Positions 36,099-48,926 of a stretch of DNA of 64,000 nt are shown here, piece by piece (the stretch's first letter is position 1; the number at the start of each line of letters is the position of its first letter). Location: NCBI RefSeq assembly GCF_012273895.1, contig NC_052110.1:1612001-1676000 (forward strand), in the 5' to 3' direction. The notes under the pieces are model-generated. The model saw only the letters and a program-made list of their open reading frames with translations. It was not told the origin of the DNA and did no database searches. The position numbers and the translations under genes were made by a program. Origin of the DNA: Zerene cesonia. Taxonomy: Eukaryota > Arthropoda > Insecta > Lepidoptera > Pieridae.

Positions 36099-36238
36099 TC
36101 CTACTAATTCCTACCATAATATTATAAATGCGAAAGTTTTTGTGTCTGTAGCTCTTTCAAAACAAACTATTCAACCGATTGCAATGAAATTTTGTACGTA
36201 AACAGCTGGACAACTGGAATAACATATAGGCAAATTTT
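36099..36238 (+). mobile_element. Helitron fragment, 3' truncated
   Basis: TCCTACTAATTCC, then ATATTATAAATGCGAAAG and ACATATAGGCAAATTTT; the 3' GC-rich end has been lost or replaced. A nearby piece at 36829-36850 (GACTAGCTATGCCCCGCGG) is another end fragment of the family on the minus strand. Confidence 0.7.
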
Positions 36239-38374
36239 CTGGCTTTACACGTGAGCCGTGGTACATATAATATAAACTACATCATACAGTGAAAATGTAA
36301 CTGTCTGGTACAAAAAAAAAAAATGAAATCGGTCTAGTAGATTTTTCAGTTATTCAGTTTCCTCTTTCATAATATCAGCTTAGATTTTCAAATTAATATA
36401 AATTCACTGTTTCATGTAACTGTTAAATATCCCCAGTAACTTAATCCCCTAAAAGCATGCATGTCAAAACAAAATTGCTTCATTAATATCACGAAAACAG
36501 TAGCAATCAATATAAACTGCATTTCGCAAGCTTAATGCATACTGCGAAGGTGCGGCGGCACACCTAAACCATACAAATCGCTAAATTCCCCCAGTGTATG
36601 CAACGTCACTTGTTATAATAAACGGTTCATCAGTTATACCACATCCGCTGTACGTCATGTTGCTGTACTGTGACCAGACGAGGCGGTACTTTGAGAAATT
36701 TCGTTAATTTTTGGAAGTACTTTGTAACATTATAAAAAATGATGTTTCTACTAAAGAGTTTGAAATTATTGAAGTTTAGTGGAGTGGCCTTTAGAATTAC
36801 GAAAAGTAATATTTGGTGCAAATGTTAGACTAGCTATGCCCCGCGGTTTTAAAGTAGTACCTGAGGTTATATAGCCTAATATATGGTTATATAGAGGTTA
36901 TATATATAAGTGCAGGTGAGGGGGTCGCGGACGAATTTTGATAAGCACCCGTGGTCCCTTCACGAAAGCTCGACAGAACAGAGTGAGATTTTAGAAATCC
37001 ATGATAACTCCACGGCCACTTCCTCATTACAAAAAACAAGGAAAGCTATGTCTCATGTATTCAAAATATGTTGTATAAAGTGTTGTAATAAATAACATTT
37101 ATTGTGATTTTAAACTATTTATTATTAATTTATAACCGAAATTCATACTATATGAATTGATAATATACGTATGAACCACCGTAAGTTATAATAAAGTGCT
37201 TCAAATATATTTAAAATGCACATAAAAAAAACGGTTTTAAATCATACGTTACTATAAAACATGCAATAATCATATTAAATGTTACTGGTAACCCTACACC
37301 GTAACTCGCTACAAACGTGATGAATGCAATCGGTGTATCAAGGCGCGCCCAGTTTTACGTTTCAGCGGAAAGCGCGGGAAATGTGCATTTTTTGACATAA
37401 CACTTCTAATGGTTGTTTTTATGGAACGTGAAAGCTGCATCCGATTTATTGTTATTAGAGTTTCGCTTGTTATATTTTCAAAGAATTATTGTGGTCATGA
37501 TTTCGTTTCTTATTGAAAATATACGTTATATTTTATTGAATCTATATAATTTAAACTGAATCTTCAAACAATAGTGGTACGGACCACTTTTGTTTGTTTA
37601 TACATATTTTCAGTAGTCAAATTAATTTGGATTAATTAGAAGACTAATTTGGTTATTGTACACTATGCATGTTAATCTAAAGAAATGCATAAATTTTTAT
37701 AGTCCGTTAGTAATGTCTAAATAACATATCTATAGAAAATCTATAGGACATAACACGAATAATAATATTTCAAACACGAAGCAAGCCACGGATTCCTACG
37801 TAGTTCTTCAAATAAGTTATAAGTTCGTATGCAAGCAATTCTCTAGAGATTTGCAAATGGCTTGTGAACAAATGACTGGTGCATTATCACTCGCACACCC
37901 TTCGCCACAATTAGTGAATGAGCAAACTACTCTACTATGTTTTTACTATAATATGTATATGCTTTGTTTAAAAATATGACGTATATTTAATGTGAATTAG
38001 AATCGAAATCAATTAGTTAAATATAAAAAAGATAAAGATCAGTTCAAAAACATGTTATACAATAAACGCTCAAATAATCAAAGAACCAAAATATTTCCAA
38101 CAACACAAAAAAGCAGCAAACGGAACTCCTTTACAAAATAATTACCCTTTAAAAAGTCGATTAAAAATTCAATCCTTAAGAGGTTGCCCTCAAAAGAGTT
38201 ACCCAGGTGTGAAACGAAGTATGCAGTTGTCAGGTCTAATTATAGTATTAATTTGGATCTTTCGCGCGAATTATTCACCTTTGAAGATGGTATCGGTTTG
38301 TTAGTTGAGGAGTGGTTTTAAGATGTGATAATATTGTGAGGCAGAGTGGAAAGGGTTTATGTATTTGTTTATTC

Positions 38375-38556
38375 ACCAGCTTTTACCTGCGGCTTCGCAC
38401 GCGTTATTTCGGAATAGTTTAATAGATATTATTATACACATACACATTCCCCTTGATCGCTCTATCTATTAAAAAAAAACTATCAAAATCCGTTGCGTAG
38501 TTTTTAAGATTTAATCATACATAGGGACATAGGACTTTGTTTTATACTATGTAGAT
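38375..38556 (-). mobile_element. Dispersed Helitron-like repeat, copy 1
   Basis: ACCAGCTTTTACCTGCGGC, TTCGCACGCGTTATTTC, AATCCGTTGCGTAGTTTTT and ACATAGGACTTTGTTTTATA. The same element lies inverted at 40277-40473. Confidence 0.6.
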
Positions 38557-39892
38557 TAGCTTCGTTGCATTGGTGCTGCTTCTTAAATAACTAACATGCT
38601 TATGTATTTTACTGAAAGTTATTGAGTTAGGATGCCAATTACTTCGATAAAATGTTCACTAAATTATAATTGTACGTTATTGAAATAAATAAATGAAGGT
38701 TACGAACGCGATTTAATCTCATTAGGTTACAAAATTTTTTCAATCCTTAGTATCATATGTTCATGTCATTATGCACTTAAAATACATAGGTCATTTTTCT
38801 GTCTATTTACTTTACTTATATATTTATGAACGGGTAATTTCTTTATTCTTCTTTTATTAAATACAACAAAATATATAATAGTTTCTATCCTTATTTTACC
38901 TTAAACTATTTTTCTCGAGATAAGAAAAACCTTCGTCCCTTATCAGAGTACGTTCTATATTTTTATTACAATTACTCCGAATTTAATCAACGCATCGACC
39001 GTGAAATACCAGATAGACAATTGAACATTCACCTTTATAACACAACATTTTATTGAAAGAACAATACACAACACTACCTATGTACAATTTTTTTTTCTTA
39101 GCCATGCAAATGATGTACAACTAAATATGAAAAGATGGTTGCAATAAAACAGAAACTCGATTAGAATTTAAGATTGCCAGGATGTCTCCAATTAAACACG
39201 CGTCGCCGGTGACAAACGATCGCCTTCCCGAGGGAACTGGGTCGGAGTTTAAAAGTAAATGATATACAGTCTCCTTTGTTGGACCTCTTTCGAGTGCAAA
39301 TGTAATAAATAAAAACATAATTGGGGGCCTGCTGGCTTCGAATTTTATTATTTATTTGCTGAAACTATTTTAAATATCTAGTTAGTTTAATTGAATGTAA
39401 GTAAAAACGTAAGAATAATATAAATATGGTTTTTATAAAATAGTTTATACAAACGAACAAAAGGATGTCTTAAGATTTGAACCAGTTATGTAATAACACA
39501 GCACGTTATAAATAAACTTAAAAATTCTGTTTAATTTATATTTTCAAGTCCCAACAGGACAAACACGAAATCCCACTTAAATCTTTATTTAAATATCTAA
39601 ACATTAAACCATAAACCGAGATATCACTAGAATAAAATATTTTAATTATACTTTATGATCGCTAAAGCCGTGTAAATGAAAAACTGTCTCGCTTTATGCA
39701 ATCGTAAAAAAACTTGTCTCTTCCGCGAAGCGTCGGACTTTAATGTGTTTGCATTGTGCAGATTTCATTAAGTTTTTACGACTGCGCTTATTCATTAGAA
39801 ATATTTCAGTGTTACTTTGTTTTTTATTAATTATATATAAAAGGTTACCTATTTGGCATTTACGATATATGTAGTGTGTCCTCCCTTACCTA

Positions 39893-39990
39893 CTCTATCT
39901 ACCTCTTCCTTAAATGCCGGCACCATCTCAAGGGTTCTTGTGAAGGCTCATGGGCAGTGGTAATAGCTCGGTATTGGGTGAAAAACTAGT
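39893..39990 (-). repeat. Retroposon type D fragment, diverged
   Basis: GGCTCATGGGCAGTGGTAAT with AATGCCGGCACCATCTC before it is a decayed minus-strand copy of the type D left end. Confidence 0.45.
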
Positions 39991-40276
39991 TCGTATGCAC
40001 GCTTTTTAGAACAGTTTACAGAAGACACTTCTTTGTTAAATATTTCAATAGATTTAAACGAATAAGATTGTGTATGTTGCTGCATTTTGGTTACGAAATT
40101 AACAGAAAATCTGATTTATCTAATATCAAATGAGGATTCCTGTTCTGATGTTGTTTGTTCAATTTGTTAAACTTATTTTAACCATCAAAAATATCAAACT
40201 CAAACATCTATTTATTAAATTAGACTTCTTATGGAAGCAGTAAATCAGATTTGAATCAGTAAATATATAATATCAC

Positions 40277-40473
40277 TACACAGTATAAAACAAAGTCGTT
40301 TTTACTGTCCCTATTCCTATGTATGCTTAAATCTTTAAAACTACCCAACGGATTTTGATGGGGTTTTTAATAGATAAGAGTGATACAAGAGGAAAGTTTA
40401 TGTGTATAATAACATCGGTTAAGTTACTCCGAATGTAAAACGTGCGAAGTCGCGGGCAAAAGCTACAAGTAAG
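40277..40473 (+). mobile_element. Dispersed Helitron-like repeat, copy 2
   Basis: CAGTATAAAACAAAGTCG, CCCAACGGATTTTGATGGGG and AAGTCGCGGGCAAAAGCTA match copy 1 in the opposite orientation, 1.7 kb away. Confidence 0.6.
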
Positions 40474-41042
40474 CTAGTTTATTTAAATTGAAAGCTCGCA
40501 GAGTGGACCTCTACGATCAGAATCTATAAGTGAAATCTTTTACTCAATAAATCGAAAAATACGTATCCTGAATTAAAACAACAGATAACATAAATAATGT
40601 CATTAGGACACTGACCTTACAGCGGTTAAATGGAGATTTCTCTTACGCGTCCGAATTACCGTCAGCAAATAAATAAAGCCAATGAGGGCAAGGAGTAATG
40701 ATCCTGAACCTTTACGGTCAATGTTTTAAGAAATAAGGAACTATATAGAGTGGATAAAACTATATAATGTGTTTACTTTTTGATGCAATGATAGGTTATT
40801 GCATATAAAAGTGAGTGAAAAATTAAGGGTTAATATAGTGATAAATACCATAGAATCTTCAAAAGCACTCGACTAATAAGCGTTCACTTAATATTCAACG
40901 ATTTTTTTTAGTTTTACTTTACTCAATCTAGTGCTTTAAATGCGTTTATTATGTGGATTAAATATTATAATAAATAAATTGCGTAGAATCAGTTAAACTT
41001 CTTTAATTTCTACGTGTTTTTTATAGTTTGATACAATTATTT

Positions 41043-41089
41043 CTTCCTGTATTAAGAAAATTCTTAATAAATTTTCTTGATACAGGAAG
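41043..41089. other. Perfectly paired 20-bp stem-loop
   Basis: CTTCCTGTATTAAGAAAATT at 41043-41062 pairs with 41070-41089 along its whole length with one G-U and a 7-base loop. It could be a small foldback repeat or a hairpin RNA source. Confidence 0.6.
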
Positions 41090-41442
41090 CATCTTTCTTC
41101 TCTTTGTCAAATGTTTTCCATATAACAGCTCCATATAAATCCAGTTTTAGTCACTGTCTCCACCGATACACTGATGAGACCAGATAGAGAGCAGACGGGA
41201 CGTAGTTTTTCCTACTTTATTTATTGGACTGACAGACGGACAAATGTGCGCAAACTTAATGCGAGTGTTTTTTCTTTGACCTCGTTACGTCTGATTGGAT
41301 GGAAAATTGAAAAATTGAAGCGTTTTTTCTACTTAATTGAGTGAGACATTAACTAATCATGTACGTTTTATTATATATTGTGTTGTTATTTACATTTATT
41401 GTACTGTCGTTGTGTGGGTGTAGTATTGGATAGGTAGGATAT

Positions 41443-41558
41443 ATTTAGAAATTAAAAACTTTTTAACGGATTTTAAACGCGATTTATTCATTATATTATT
41501 AACCCGATGTTTTCAAAATCGCGTTTAAAATCCGTTAAAAAGTTTTTAATTTCTAAAT
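41443..41558. repeat. Foldback element with 43-bp perfect arms
   Basis: The left arm 41443-41485 (starts ATTTAGAAATTAAAAAC, ends AAACGCGATTT) is the exact reverse complement of 41516-41558, around a 30-base centre. The right flank to 41594 (ACTCGCGTAAAAT and on) is shared with the copy at 49.2 kb, so the foldback is part of a larger repeat. Typical of MITE-like or other foldback repeats; no flanking target duplication is obvious. Confidence 0.85.
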
Positions 41559-41795
41559 GTATTATACTCGCGTAAAATAAAAAACAAGAAAATACTAGTT
41601 AGGATATAGATTTCACCGTGAAATTGTCGATAAATTGTGATCCGTGACATACTACTTAGAATTTAACACTTAGTCATCGATAGATTATATAATCCATCGA
41701 TGGTAATCCATAAAATTTTTAAATCGATCTATGAAGGGTTAGGTTAGGTTCAGTTTATTTAAAACTACATAGAAATAGGCGGGGCGGGTGGTTAA

Positions 41796-41974
41796 TCTTC
41801 TTATATATAAAAATCAATTGCTGTTCGTTACTCTCGCTAAAACTCGAGAATGGCTGGGCCGATTTTGATAATTTTGGTTTTGATGCATTCATAATAGTTC
41901 AGAGAAGGTTTAAAAGATAAAAAATATGGATTCTTTCAGAAAAAGGTCATTGCGAAGTTCGCCGGGTCAGCTAG
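41796..41974 (+). mobile_element. Non-autonomous Helitron, different family
   Basis: A41795 | TCTTCTTATATATAAAAATC left end, CTCGAGAATGGCTGGGCCG inside, CGCCGGGTCAGCTAG | T41975 right end. Termini fit Helitron rules but the body differs from the GCGCAGCTAG family. Confidence 0.8.
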
Positions 41975-43218
41975 TACTTATAAAGGCGACACATACAACT
42001 ACAATTCATTCTATATATACACCTCCTAACGCCATCCTCACTTTAAACTAAACTCAACCAAATGTTGATAAAATAGAAAAGTACTTATATAATGTAGATA
42101 TGAATACAATTACATACATACAAAACAAGAAGGAAACCACATAAAAAATTCAAAACATACGCCACCTGAATTATGTATGTCGGAATGTCCTGACCAGCGG
42201 CGGTCAACCAAGCGGCCACTCAAATGACCCTTTAACAAACCCTTTGCCTCAATATTTATAGCTTTCCGAGTCAATTTTGCGTATTTTACGAGACGATAGC
42301 TTACTTCGAAATAGCACTTTAAGATAATGGTGTAAAGGTCGAGAATAGAGTAAAGCAGAACTTCACTACTTTAGTGGTTTTGAAGTGTGTGAATTAAGTA
42401 TTGAGTGTGTTGATGAATTTCAATAGATTGGGAAGATTGGTCACTTTTTCTGTTTTATATATAAATGGATATTCTTTGGATATATGTTATGTACTTACAC
42501 CAACAATTCTTTTGAAGGTTTTGAGTTCTTATTGTGTCATCTGAGATTTTTCAGACAGGTTTTTATTTTTCCGATTTTTGCATGTAATACGCACGTAAGT
42601 CATTTATCCTACCACGAAATTAGTTTTTGTTGAATCAGAGTTGAATATTCAATCTAAATGATTGGTTTCGTTTTGTTAGTTTTATTCAGTAACACTTTAT
42701 ATGAATTTATACGATTATAAACCAGTTGTAGCCCATAATTGTTATATCCTATTACATGTGAATAATAAATGGCAAATTAAAAATAAATTTCGTTAATTTT
42801 TTTATGATGACTAGCCTATCCTATGCAGTACATTATAATCTTAGTTATTTGTATAAAGGGTAATTTCATAAAAAAAATATACGTTTAATAAAAGGCCTTT
42901 TAAATTTATATCCATCGAGAAAAGAAGACACACGGCGAGGGCTAACAATAAATACTATACATTATTAGGCTATTTTTCAAAATCTTCCTATTTCTATAAT
43001 CCCAGGTTGAAACTTATGTGCATTTAATAATATTCAATGACCATAAAGCATCCTGTGTTAGCGATAAATGTTTTACGATAGAACAGAACATCGTAAATAT
43101 AATGTATTCAAGTTTGATGGGCTACGCGACAATGCATATGAATGCAAGTATTACAGGGAAAAGGAACTGTTCACATGACTTTCAATAAGGTCGTATCATA
43201 TATACATGGCGTATGGTA

Positions 43219-43520
43219 AGCAGTGGTGGTTCAGTGGTGAGAACCTCGGACTTCAAAATCGATAAGTAGGGGTTCGAGACCGGGTGAGCGTGCAGGTAAT
43301 AAATAGATTTTTCAATTTATCTATCTGCATATGTGGATAACATCACCACTGCTTAAAACGGTGAAGGAAAACATCGTGAGGAAACCGGCATGTCCAAAAA
43401 TCAAAAAGTTCGACGACATGTGACATCTGCCAACCCGTATTTGATCAGCTTGGTGGATTATGGCCTGAACCCTCATAGAAGGCGTGTGTCCCAGCAGTGG
43501 TAACATATATAGACTGATGA
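43219..43520 (+). mobile_element. tRNA-headed SINE (type C) with RTE-like 3' end
   Basis: Head AGTGGTTCAGTGG-like box A with GAACCTCGG and box B GGGTTCGAGACC, then a body with ACCACTGCTTAAAACGGTG, CATCGTGAGGAAACC, CATGTGACATCTGCCAACCC and CCCAGCAGTGG, ending near a GATGA motif. In Lepidoptera, SINEs of this layout (for example Metulj elements of Heliconius) share their 3' end with RTE-type LINEs; the family link is from memory of the literature and not tested here. Confidence 0.82.
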
Positions 43521-43680
43521 CGGTGTATGTGTATTTATGTATTCAAATTGTTTGTATGGCTGTGTTAGATTCTTTGTTATGCGACAACTTCATTAATTAA
43601 GGTAAAGAACGGTATCATTGGATGTCGTTTAAGATGTTACTTATAAAAAAGGACAGTATTCTTATATTAATAGATTATAA

Positions 43681-43878
43681 TCACACTAATATTAAAAATG
43701 TGAAAGTTTGTTTGTTTATATGTTTGTCCGTTAATCACGCTGCAACTACTTAACGGATTTTGATGAAATTTGGTATACAAACAGAGTTTAAGTTGACTTG
43801 GTAATAGGATATTTATTATAGCGATTAAATGCTACCTTGGGATATAACAGGAATCTTGATATCCGGACGGAGCCGGGA
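43681..43878 (+). mobile_element. Helitron-like element, 3' end unclear
   Basis: A | TCACACTAATATTAAAAATG at the left, TTAACGGATTTTGATGAAAT inside, and CGGACGGAGCCGGGACGAGC near the right, the usual place of the GC-rich 3' end. No CTAG terminus is kept. Confidence 0.6.
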
Positions 43879-44020
43879 CGAGCGTCTTGTTCCCAATAAA
43901 CATCTAAACAATAAATGCATGGTCTGCTGTAGTTTCAATTTCATGATTTATAATAATATTAAACGAAATAATTATCACGTTATATCATATCGAAAATTTT
44001 CAATAAAAAAGAGTGGTTGA

Positions 44021-47000
44021 GAGTTATAGATGACATGTATATTCTATCATCACGTCATATCATCATAATTTTATGATATCAATATATTAGTCATACAATC
44101 CCTAGTATTATAAATATGACAGGAACTATACCTGTTTCTTCTTCCCAACATCAGGATCAAAAGGTGCGGAGCAGTAAATAAAGACATTTAAAAATATACC
44201 TTCTTAAGCTTCCATTAATACAGAACTAAGCAACTAAATAACAGATGTACTAGAAGTTTTTTCGGGCGAAACCACGAGGCGAAACTAGATGATAAAATTA
44301 TATATTTTCATAAACAGATAATCTTGTAAGTGTTGAAGCATATAATCATAGTCAAGACGTTCAAGGACACCCAAATGACGGAAGATTGCGTCTGATCCAA
44401 GCATTTGCAAGTGCCCTCATAACTCAAGACAATTGAGCCAATTTGTCTGCCTCTTGTATTACTCTCTAGGCTTTTTATTTCCCCAATCAAAGGTCCGACT
44501 ATGGGATGGAATGAGGTAATGAATTCTTGACTTTCATTAGGGATGGGGACGTGAGTTTTTGGAAGTTGGTGCGTTATTGCATGGAGATAGCTGGAAACCA
44601 TGGGTATACCACTTGGTTTTTGATTAAACTATTGACGTATATTCACGTGATGTCATTGGTTCTGTATCTTGTAGGAGGAAGTTATAATCTTATAATATTA
44701 CATGAATCCTGGCGGTGAAAATTGCTAAATTAAAAAAGTATACAAACATACTTGGAAACAAAGCAAAATAATTGAAAAAACAAAAATGGTAATAATAATT
44801 TTTACGTAAAAATACATAATTCATCATAATATCATACAAAATACATTAACACACATATATCTATAAAATTATCACCAACAATTATTTTATTCAGTTGGAA
44901 TCGAACCTGCACACGACCAAGCAAACCACTGTTCCAAAAAGTTTGTCAAAAGTCAATCTATATCCAAAAAAAAGTCTCTTCACATCCGTATTTCTGAAGC
45001 TCAAATCTCAAGGGTGGCAAGTCTACTGCGACGGGGGTCGCATTCCACAGATTATACGATGTTGCCTTCATGAGCCGTTTAGTACTTGATACCTGGACAT
45101 ATAGATGCTGGATTTGGAATTATATTTACCTGTAAATAACAGTCTTTTCAGTATAATAAGTAGTAAATATCAAGAAATGCGAATAAGTATCTGTATTGAC
45201 TATATGAAAATATAGGCAACAAAAATGTTTAAACTGAAGGTTTTTTATATTTTTGTGTGAGTCTACCTTATTTCTTGGTTTCAGTTTGGTATCTGGGTTC
45301 CTGGGCTATTTATTCTAATGACCATAATTTTAACTTTATTTGACCGACTTTATTTATTTATTTTTACTTTTATATGACCTTAGAAACGAGACAGTGATAT
45401 GGCTGATGCATATCCTAGCATAGATGGTTAATTACTATTGACTAAAATATCATTTTAGGAAAATCTATTTTTCTTTTGCAATGTTGAAACAAAAATCGTG
45501 CTCTAATCTATTCTATATCTATTTATATCTTAACTAATAATATAACGCTACAATTTTGTATATTTTCTGTGTAGTTTTTATTCTGTATTTTTTTAAAGGG
45601 CAGACGAAGTGGCTTGCTTCAGCTAGTCTACATAAATGAGAAAAAATCGTCAAATGTGTTGCTAAGCGTAAAACTCGAGAACCGCTCGACTAATTCGGCA
45701 TTGTTTTTTAATTTTTGCAAATTGTTTTCATGGTGGGAAAAAACGTACCACAGTTGAAACCGGGGCGGATCGCGAACACGATCGCGTTTTTCATATAATA
45801 TGAAGATCACTTCTAGTGCTGTATATCTTCAACACGTTTTTAGCATTAGCCGAAGCCCTGCGGGTGTTTGCAATTTGCTTCAATAATGCGGCTTGTCCCC
45901 ACTTACTGTCTCACAAAATTTATCGGGTTACTCAAGTGCCATCCTGCTTGGCTGCTACGTGATTCTATCTATGTATACTCATAAATATTGCATCGGAAAC
46001 CAGCGTAACTTGAAACTGCGTAATTAGGTGCCTATTGAAGAATTTCTCAAAATGGTTTATTTTAATTCAACTTTTAGACGTATATGTATACCTATATTTC
46101 AGCATATGTTCTATTTGCATTGAATATTAAATAAAAGGAATAGCAATAACTTTGTAACTTATTTCTGAAGAAATTTCTTTCTTAATTACAGGTATGTGAC
46201 GTCCAATAACTTTTAAGAAAGTCTACTAACACCAATAATAATGGTTGAATTTTTGTGTGACCTTTAAACTCGAAAATATAAAAATAACCAATTCTATTAC
46301 ATAAGAACATTTATAAAATAAATTTGTGTAGTTATGGACAAAAGAAAATCAAACAGTTAAGAAATGTCTTTATCTGCCCACTATTCTAAATAGTGTTTAT
46401 TGTTAAACTTAAACATTAATCAATCAATTAGACTTCTTAAAGAAGTACTTTTGAATCTTTATAACAGCTTAAACAGTTATTTATTTATTGTTATTAAAAA
46501 GATACTTAAATAATTACAAACCAATACAGGTGTCATCATGGAATGAAACATTAAAACAAGCTGCATTTATAACTAATGGTTAAATGATAACATGCTGCAT
46601 ACAGCCAATTACTTTTTAAATCACACCCTCAATTTTACCTTAATTAGCAGTTATTTATAGTGCATTTTGAACCTTAAGTTAATAGATTCAAATTTTATAT
46701 TCATTAAGCAATCCATTTGAATAAGTATGATGACTTTATTTCGTGTTCACGTTAACAAAACTATTTTCAAAGTAACTTGAACGAATATCATTAAATTATA
46801 GATACCTTATATGGGTAGGGTATCAATAAAGTTTAATTAGGAATTGTATTACAGAATGTGAACTGTTTTTGGTAGTTTAATCACAGAGAAGGAAAATGAA
46901 AACAATTTTATTTTATCCTTTGAAAGTGCTAACACACTTCAGTTTGTATAAACAACGAATTTATTAAAATGTTTTGTATCGCCAGAATTACTTTAAATTT

Positions 47001-47549
47001 TGTTTTATGATGTTCGATGATTAAGCGTTTTCTTCTTTATTTCGTCTCTTGGTGCTGAAAAAAAAAGAGTAAATGCATCAAACCCGGGTAGCGGGTAAAA
47101 AGGCAGCCAGTAGACGAGTTAAAAATATCAAATCAAAACGTAAGCATATTAAAGTTTGCATGAGGAACAATAAAAAATATTCAACCGAAGTATGTGGCGT
47201 AATTAATAGGTAGTTACGTGAAACTAACAAGATTGCAGTGTACCGTTGCGAAAAATTCACTTATTTTCAGATAGTTGAAAACATAGTTCGGTGCTCCCTC
47301 AATTCATTTAGGGGAAGCTAGCTATATTATTTGGAACATTCAATTATGAAATTTATTGCTTTGTTAACGCATTTTCTGTCGTTTTCAACGAATAATATAT
47401 TCAATGTTTAAATAAGAAGTTTCTTATACGCAAACTTCTATAGAACTAAACATAACGGTCTCATCGTTGCTATTTTTGATGGCCGGTTTTTCATGTTATT
47501 TTATAAATACGATTGCTTCCTTTCAACTTTTTAAGGTCACACTATTATA
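44021..47549. other. Intergenic
   Basis: No gene supported. The minus frame at 44601-44308 (97 residues) is less AT-rich than its surroundings but has no motif I know. 44880-44940 shows a decayed tRNA-like box B on the minus strand (GGTTCGATTCC), perhaps an old SINE. Confidence 0.45.
45600..45790. repeat. Helitron-like remnant pair
   Basis: GGCAGACGAAGTGGCTTGC followed by TTCAGCTAGTC is an end-like fragment (CTAG then T). Directly after it, AAAACTCGAGAACCGCTCG resembles the body of the 41.8-kb Helitron. Both are too worn to bound exactly. Confidence 0.35.
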
Positions 47550-47772
47550 TCTATATATATATAAAAGAAAGTCGTGTTAGTTACACTATTTATAACTCAA
47601 GAATGGCTAAACCGATTAGGTTGAAATTTGGTACAGAGATAGTTTTAGACCCGAGAAAGGACATAGGATAGTTTTTATCCCGGAAATCTAACGGGAACGG
47701 GAACTTTGTCGGTAACCCCCCGAGTCTATCTTACCCGTGACTACGCGAGCAAAGCCGCGGGCGGAATGCTAG
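47550..47772 (+). mobile_element. Non-autonomous Helitron, third family, complete
   Basis: A47549 | TCTATATATATATAAAAG left end, AACCGATTAGGTTGAAATTT and ATCTAACGGGAACGGGAAC inside, AAGCCGCGGGCGGAATGCTAG | T right end. A decayed relative lies at 52028-52140. Confidence 0.82.
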
Positions 47773-48414
47773 TATTTATATATTTGTATATTTCTTCTAC
47801 TACTAAGTACTCTTGAATCGTCAAAACATAGTTTTAGCGCTAAACAATAATTGATTACCGATATTTGTGAATCTCATCTCACTTCATAAACTACTGTTGA
47901 AGTTTAGACGGCAGTTGAACACAATAATGAATTAAAAAGCAATGTAGCAAAAATGATATTCATGCAAGCCAAACGTGCTGCGTCATCACGGTACGAGAGG
48001 CGAATCCAATCAACGCTAGTTTCACTAGTTTTAATTAAAGGGAGAACAAAAGGGGGAGGTAATGGAAGCCTAATTCACTTACAGCGTCATCAGGGAATGA
48101 TTGGTTTGATGACTAGAGGAAAGTGCCGGCAATAATCCCCTTAGTCTGGAGGAAAAAATAGATTTCGATAGGCTCGGATTCGAGGCTTATATGCTTTGAA
48201 TATTAAACGTACTACGTTTTTGTGGGAACTGTCTGGTTGGGAATGGGAATTGATTGAACGGTTGTAATTAGTTTCAAAACTGTTCTGTTATAGCTACCTG
48301 TATAACGTTTTTTGTTGTTAATGTTTTTACCGTGAATTCACAGTGTGTTTGATATTTTTAATGACGATTTAATGCGCAATCGTCATATTTATTTATGTAC
48401 GAAATTAATTCCTT

Positions 48415-48565
48415 CTTTCTAGTCCTGTCCTTTCCTTATCTTTTACCCCCTTAAAATCGGACAACATATTTGTAGCGGCCTTACCTCTGCGAATGTACAT
48501 AGGCGGTGGTGATCGCTTACCACCAGGCGTACCGCAAACTCGGTTGCCCGCTCTGACATAAATAA
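48415..48565 (-). repeat. Retroposon type D fragment
   Basis: The pyrimidine-rich TCCTGTCCTTTCCTTATC, then ACATAGGCGGTGGTGATCGC and TTACCACCAGGCGTACCGC, match the type D left half in minus orientation. The 60-residue frame here is repeat sequence. Confidence 0.65.
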
Positions 48566-48651
48566 TAAATAAATATAATATCATCAAATCTCATAAAGAT
48601 GACTTTGTTAAATAACTTCGTTAGAGAATTTACCGGAGCTATTGTCGTCTC

Positions 48652-48926
48652 AAAAGAGCAGTGGCTCACTGGTGAAAACCTCGCACTTCAAAATCGATAA
48701 GTCGGTGTTCGAGATTGGGTGCAGGAAATAAATTGATTTTCAATTTATCTGCACATGTGGATAACACCAACCACTGCTTAAAACGGTGAAGGCAAACATC
48801 GTGAGGAAGCCCGCATGTCCAACAATTAAAAGTTCGATGACATGTGACATCTGCCAACCCACTTGGCCAGCGTGGTGGATTATTTCCTGGACCCTGGAAC
48901 GTATATGGGCTGATGATGATGACTGT
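48652..48926 (+). mobile_element. tRNA-headed SINE (type C), second copy
   Basis: Matches the 43.2-kb copy along its whole length (AGCAGTGGCTCACTGG head, GTGTTCGAGATTGGG box B, ACCACTGCTTAAAACGGTG, CATGTGACATCTGCCAACCC) and ends in GATGATGATGAC, the short tandem tail expected of an RTE-mobilised SINE. It lacks part of the 3' body around the CCCAGCAGTGG block. The frames of 116 and 66 residues across it are SINE sequence, not genes. Confidence 0.82.

Larger units (their letters stand above)
36239..41042. other. Intergenic
   Basis: No gene supported. 36610-36715 has a plus frame ending at a TAA near 36714 with a coding-like run (PHPLYVMLLYCDQTRRYF) but no partner exon. 37345-37385 is GC-rich with an E2F-like GCGGGAAA. 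The two inverted dispersed repeats at 38375 and 40277 are listed separately. The minus frame at 39121-39318 has no known motif. Confidence 0.45.

Noticed and set aside
37371..37381. E2F-like site GCGGGAAA
   Set aside because: An 8-base motif also present near 5838; expected by chance and not next to any gene seen here.
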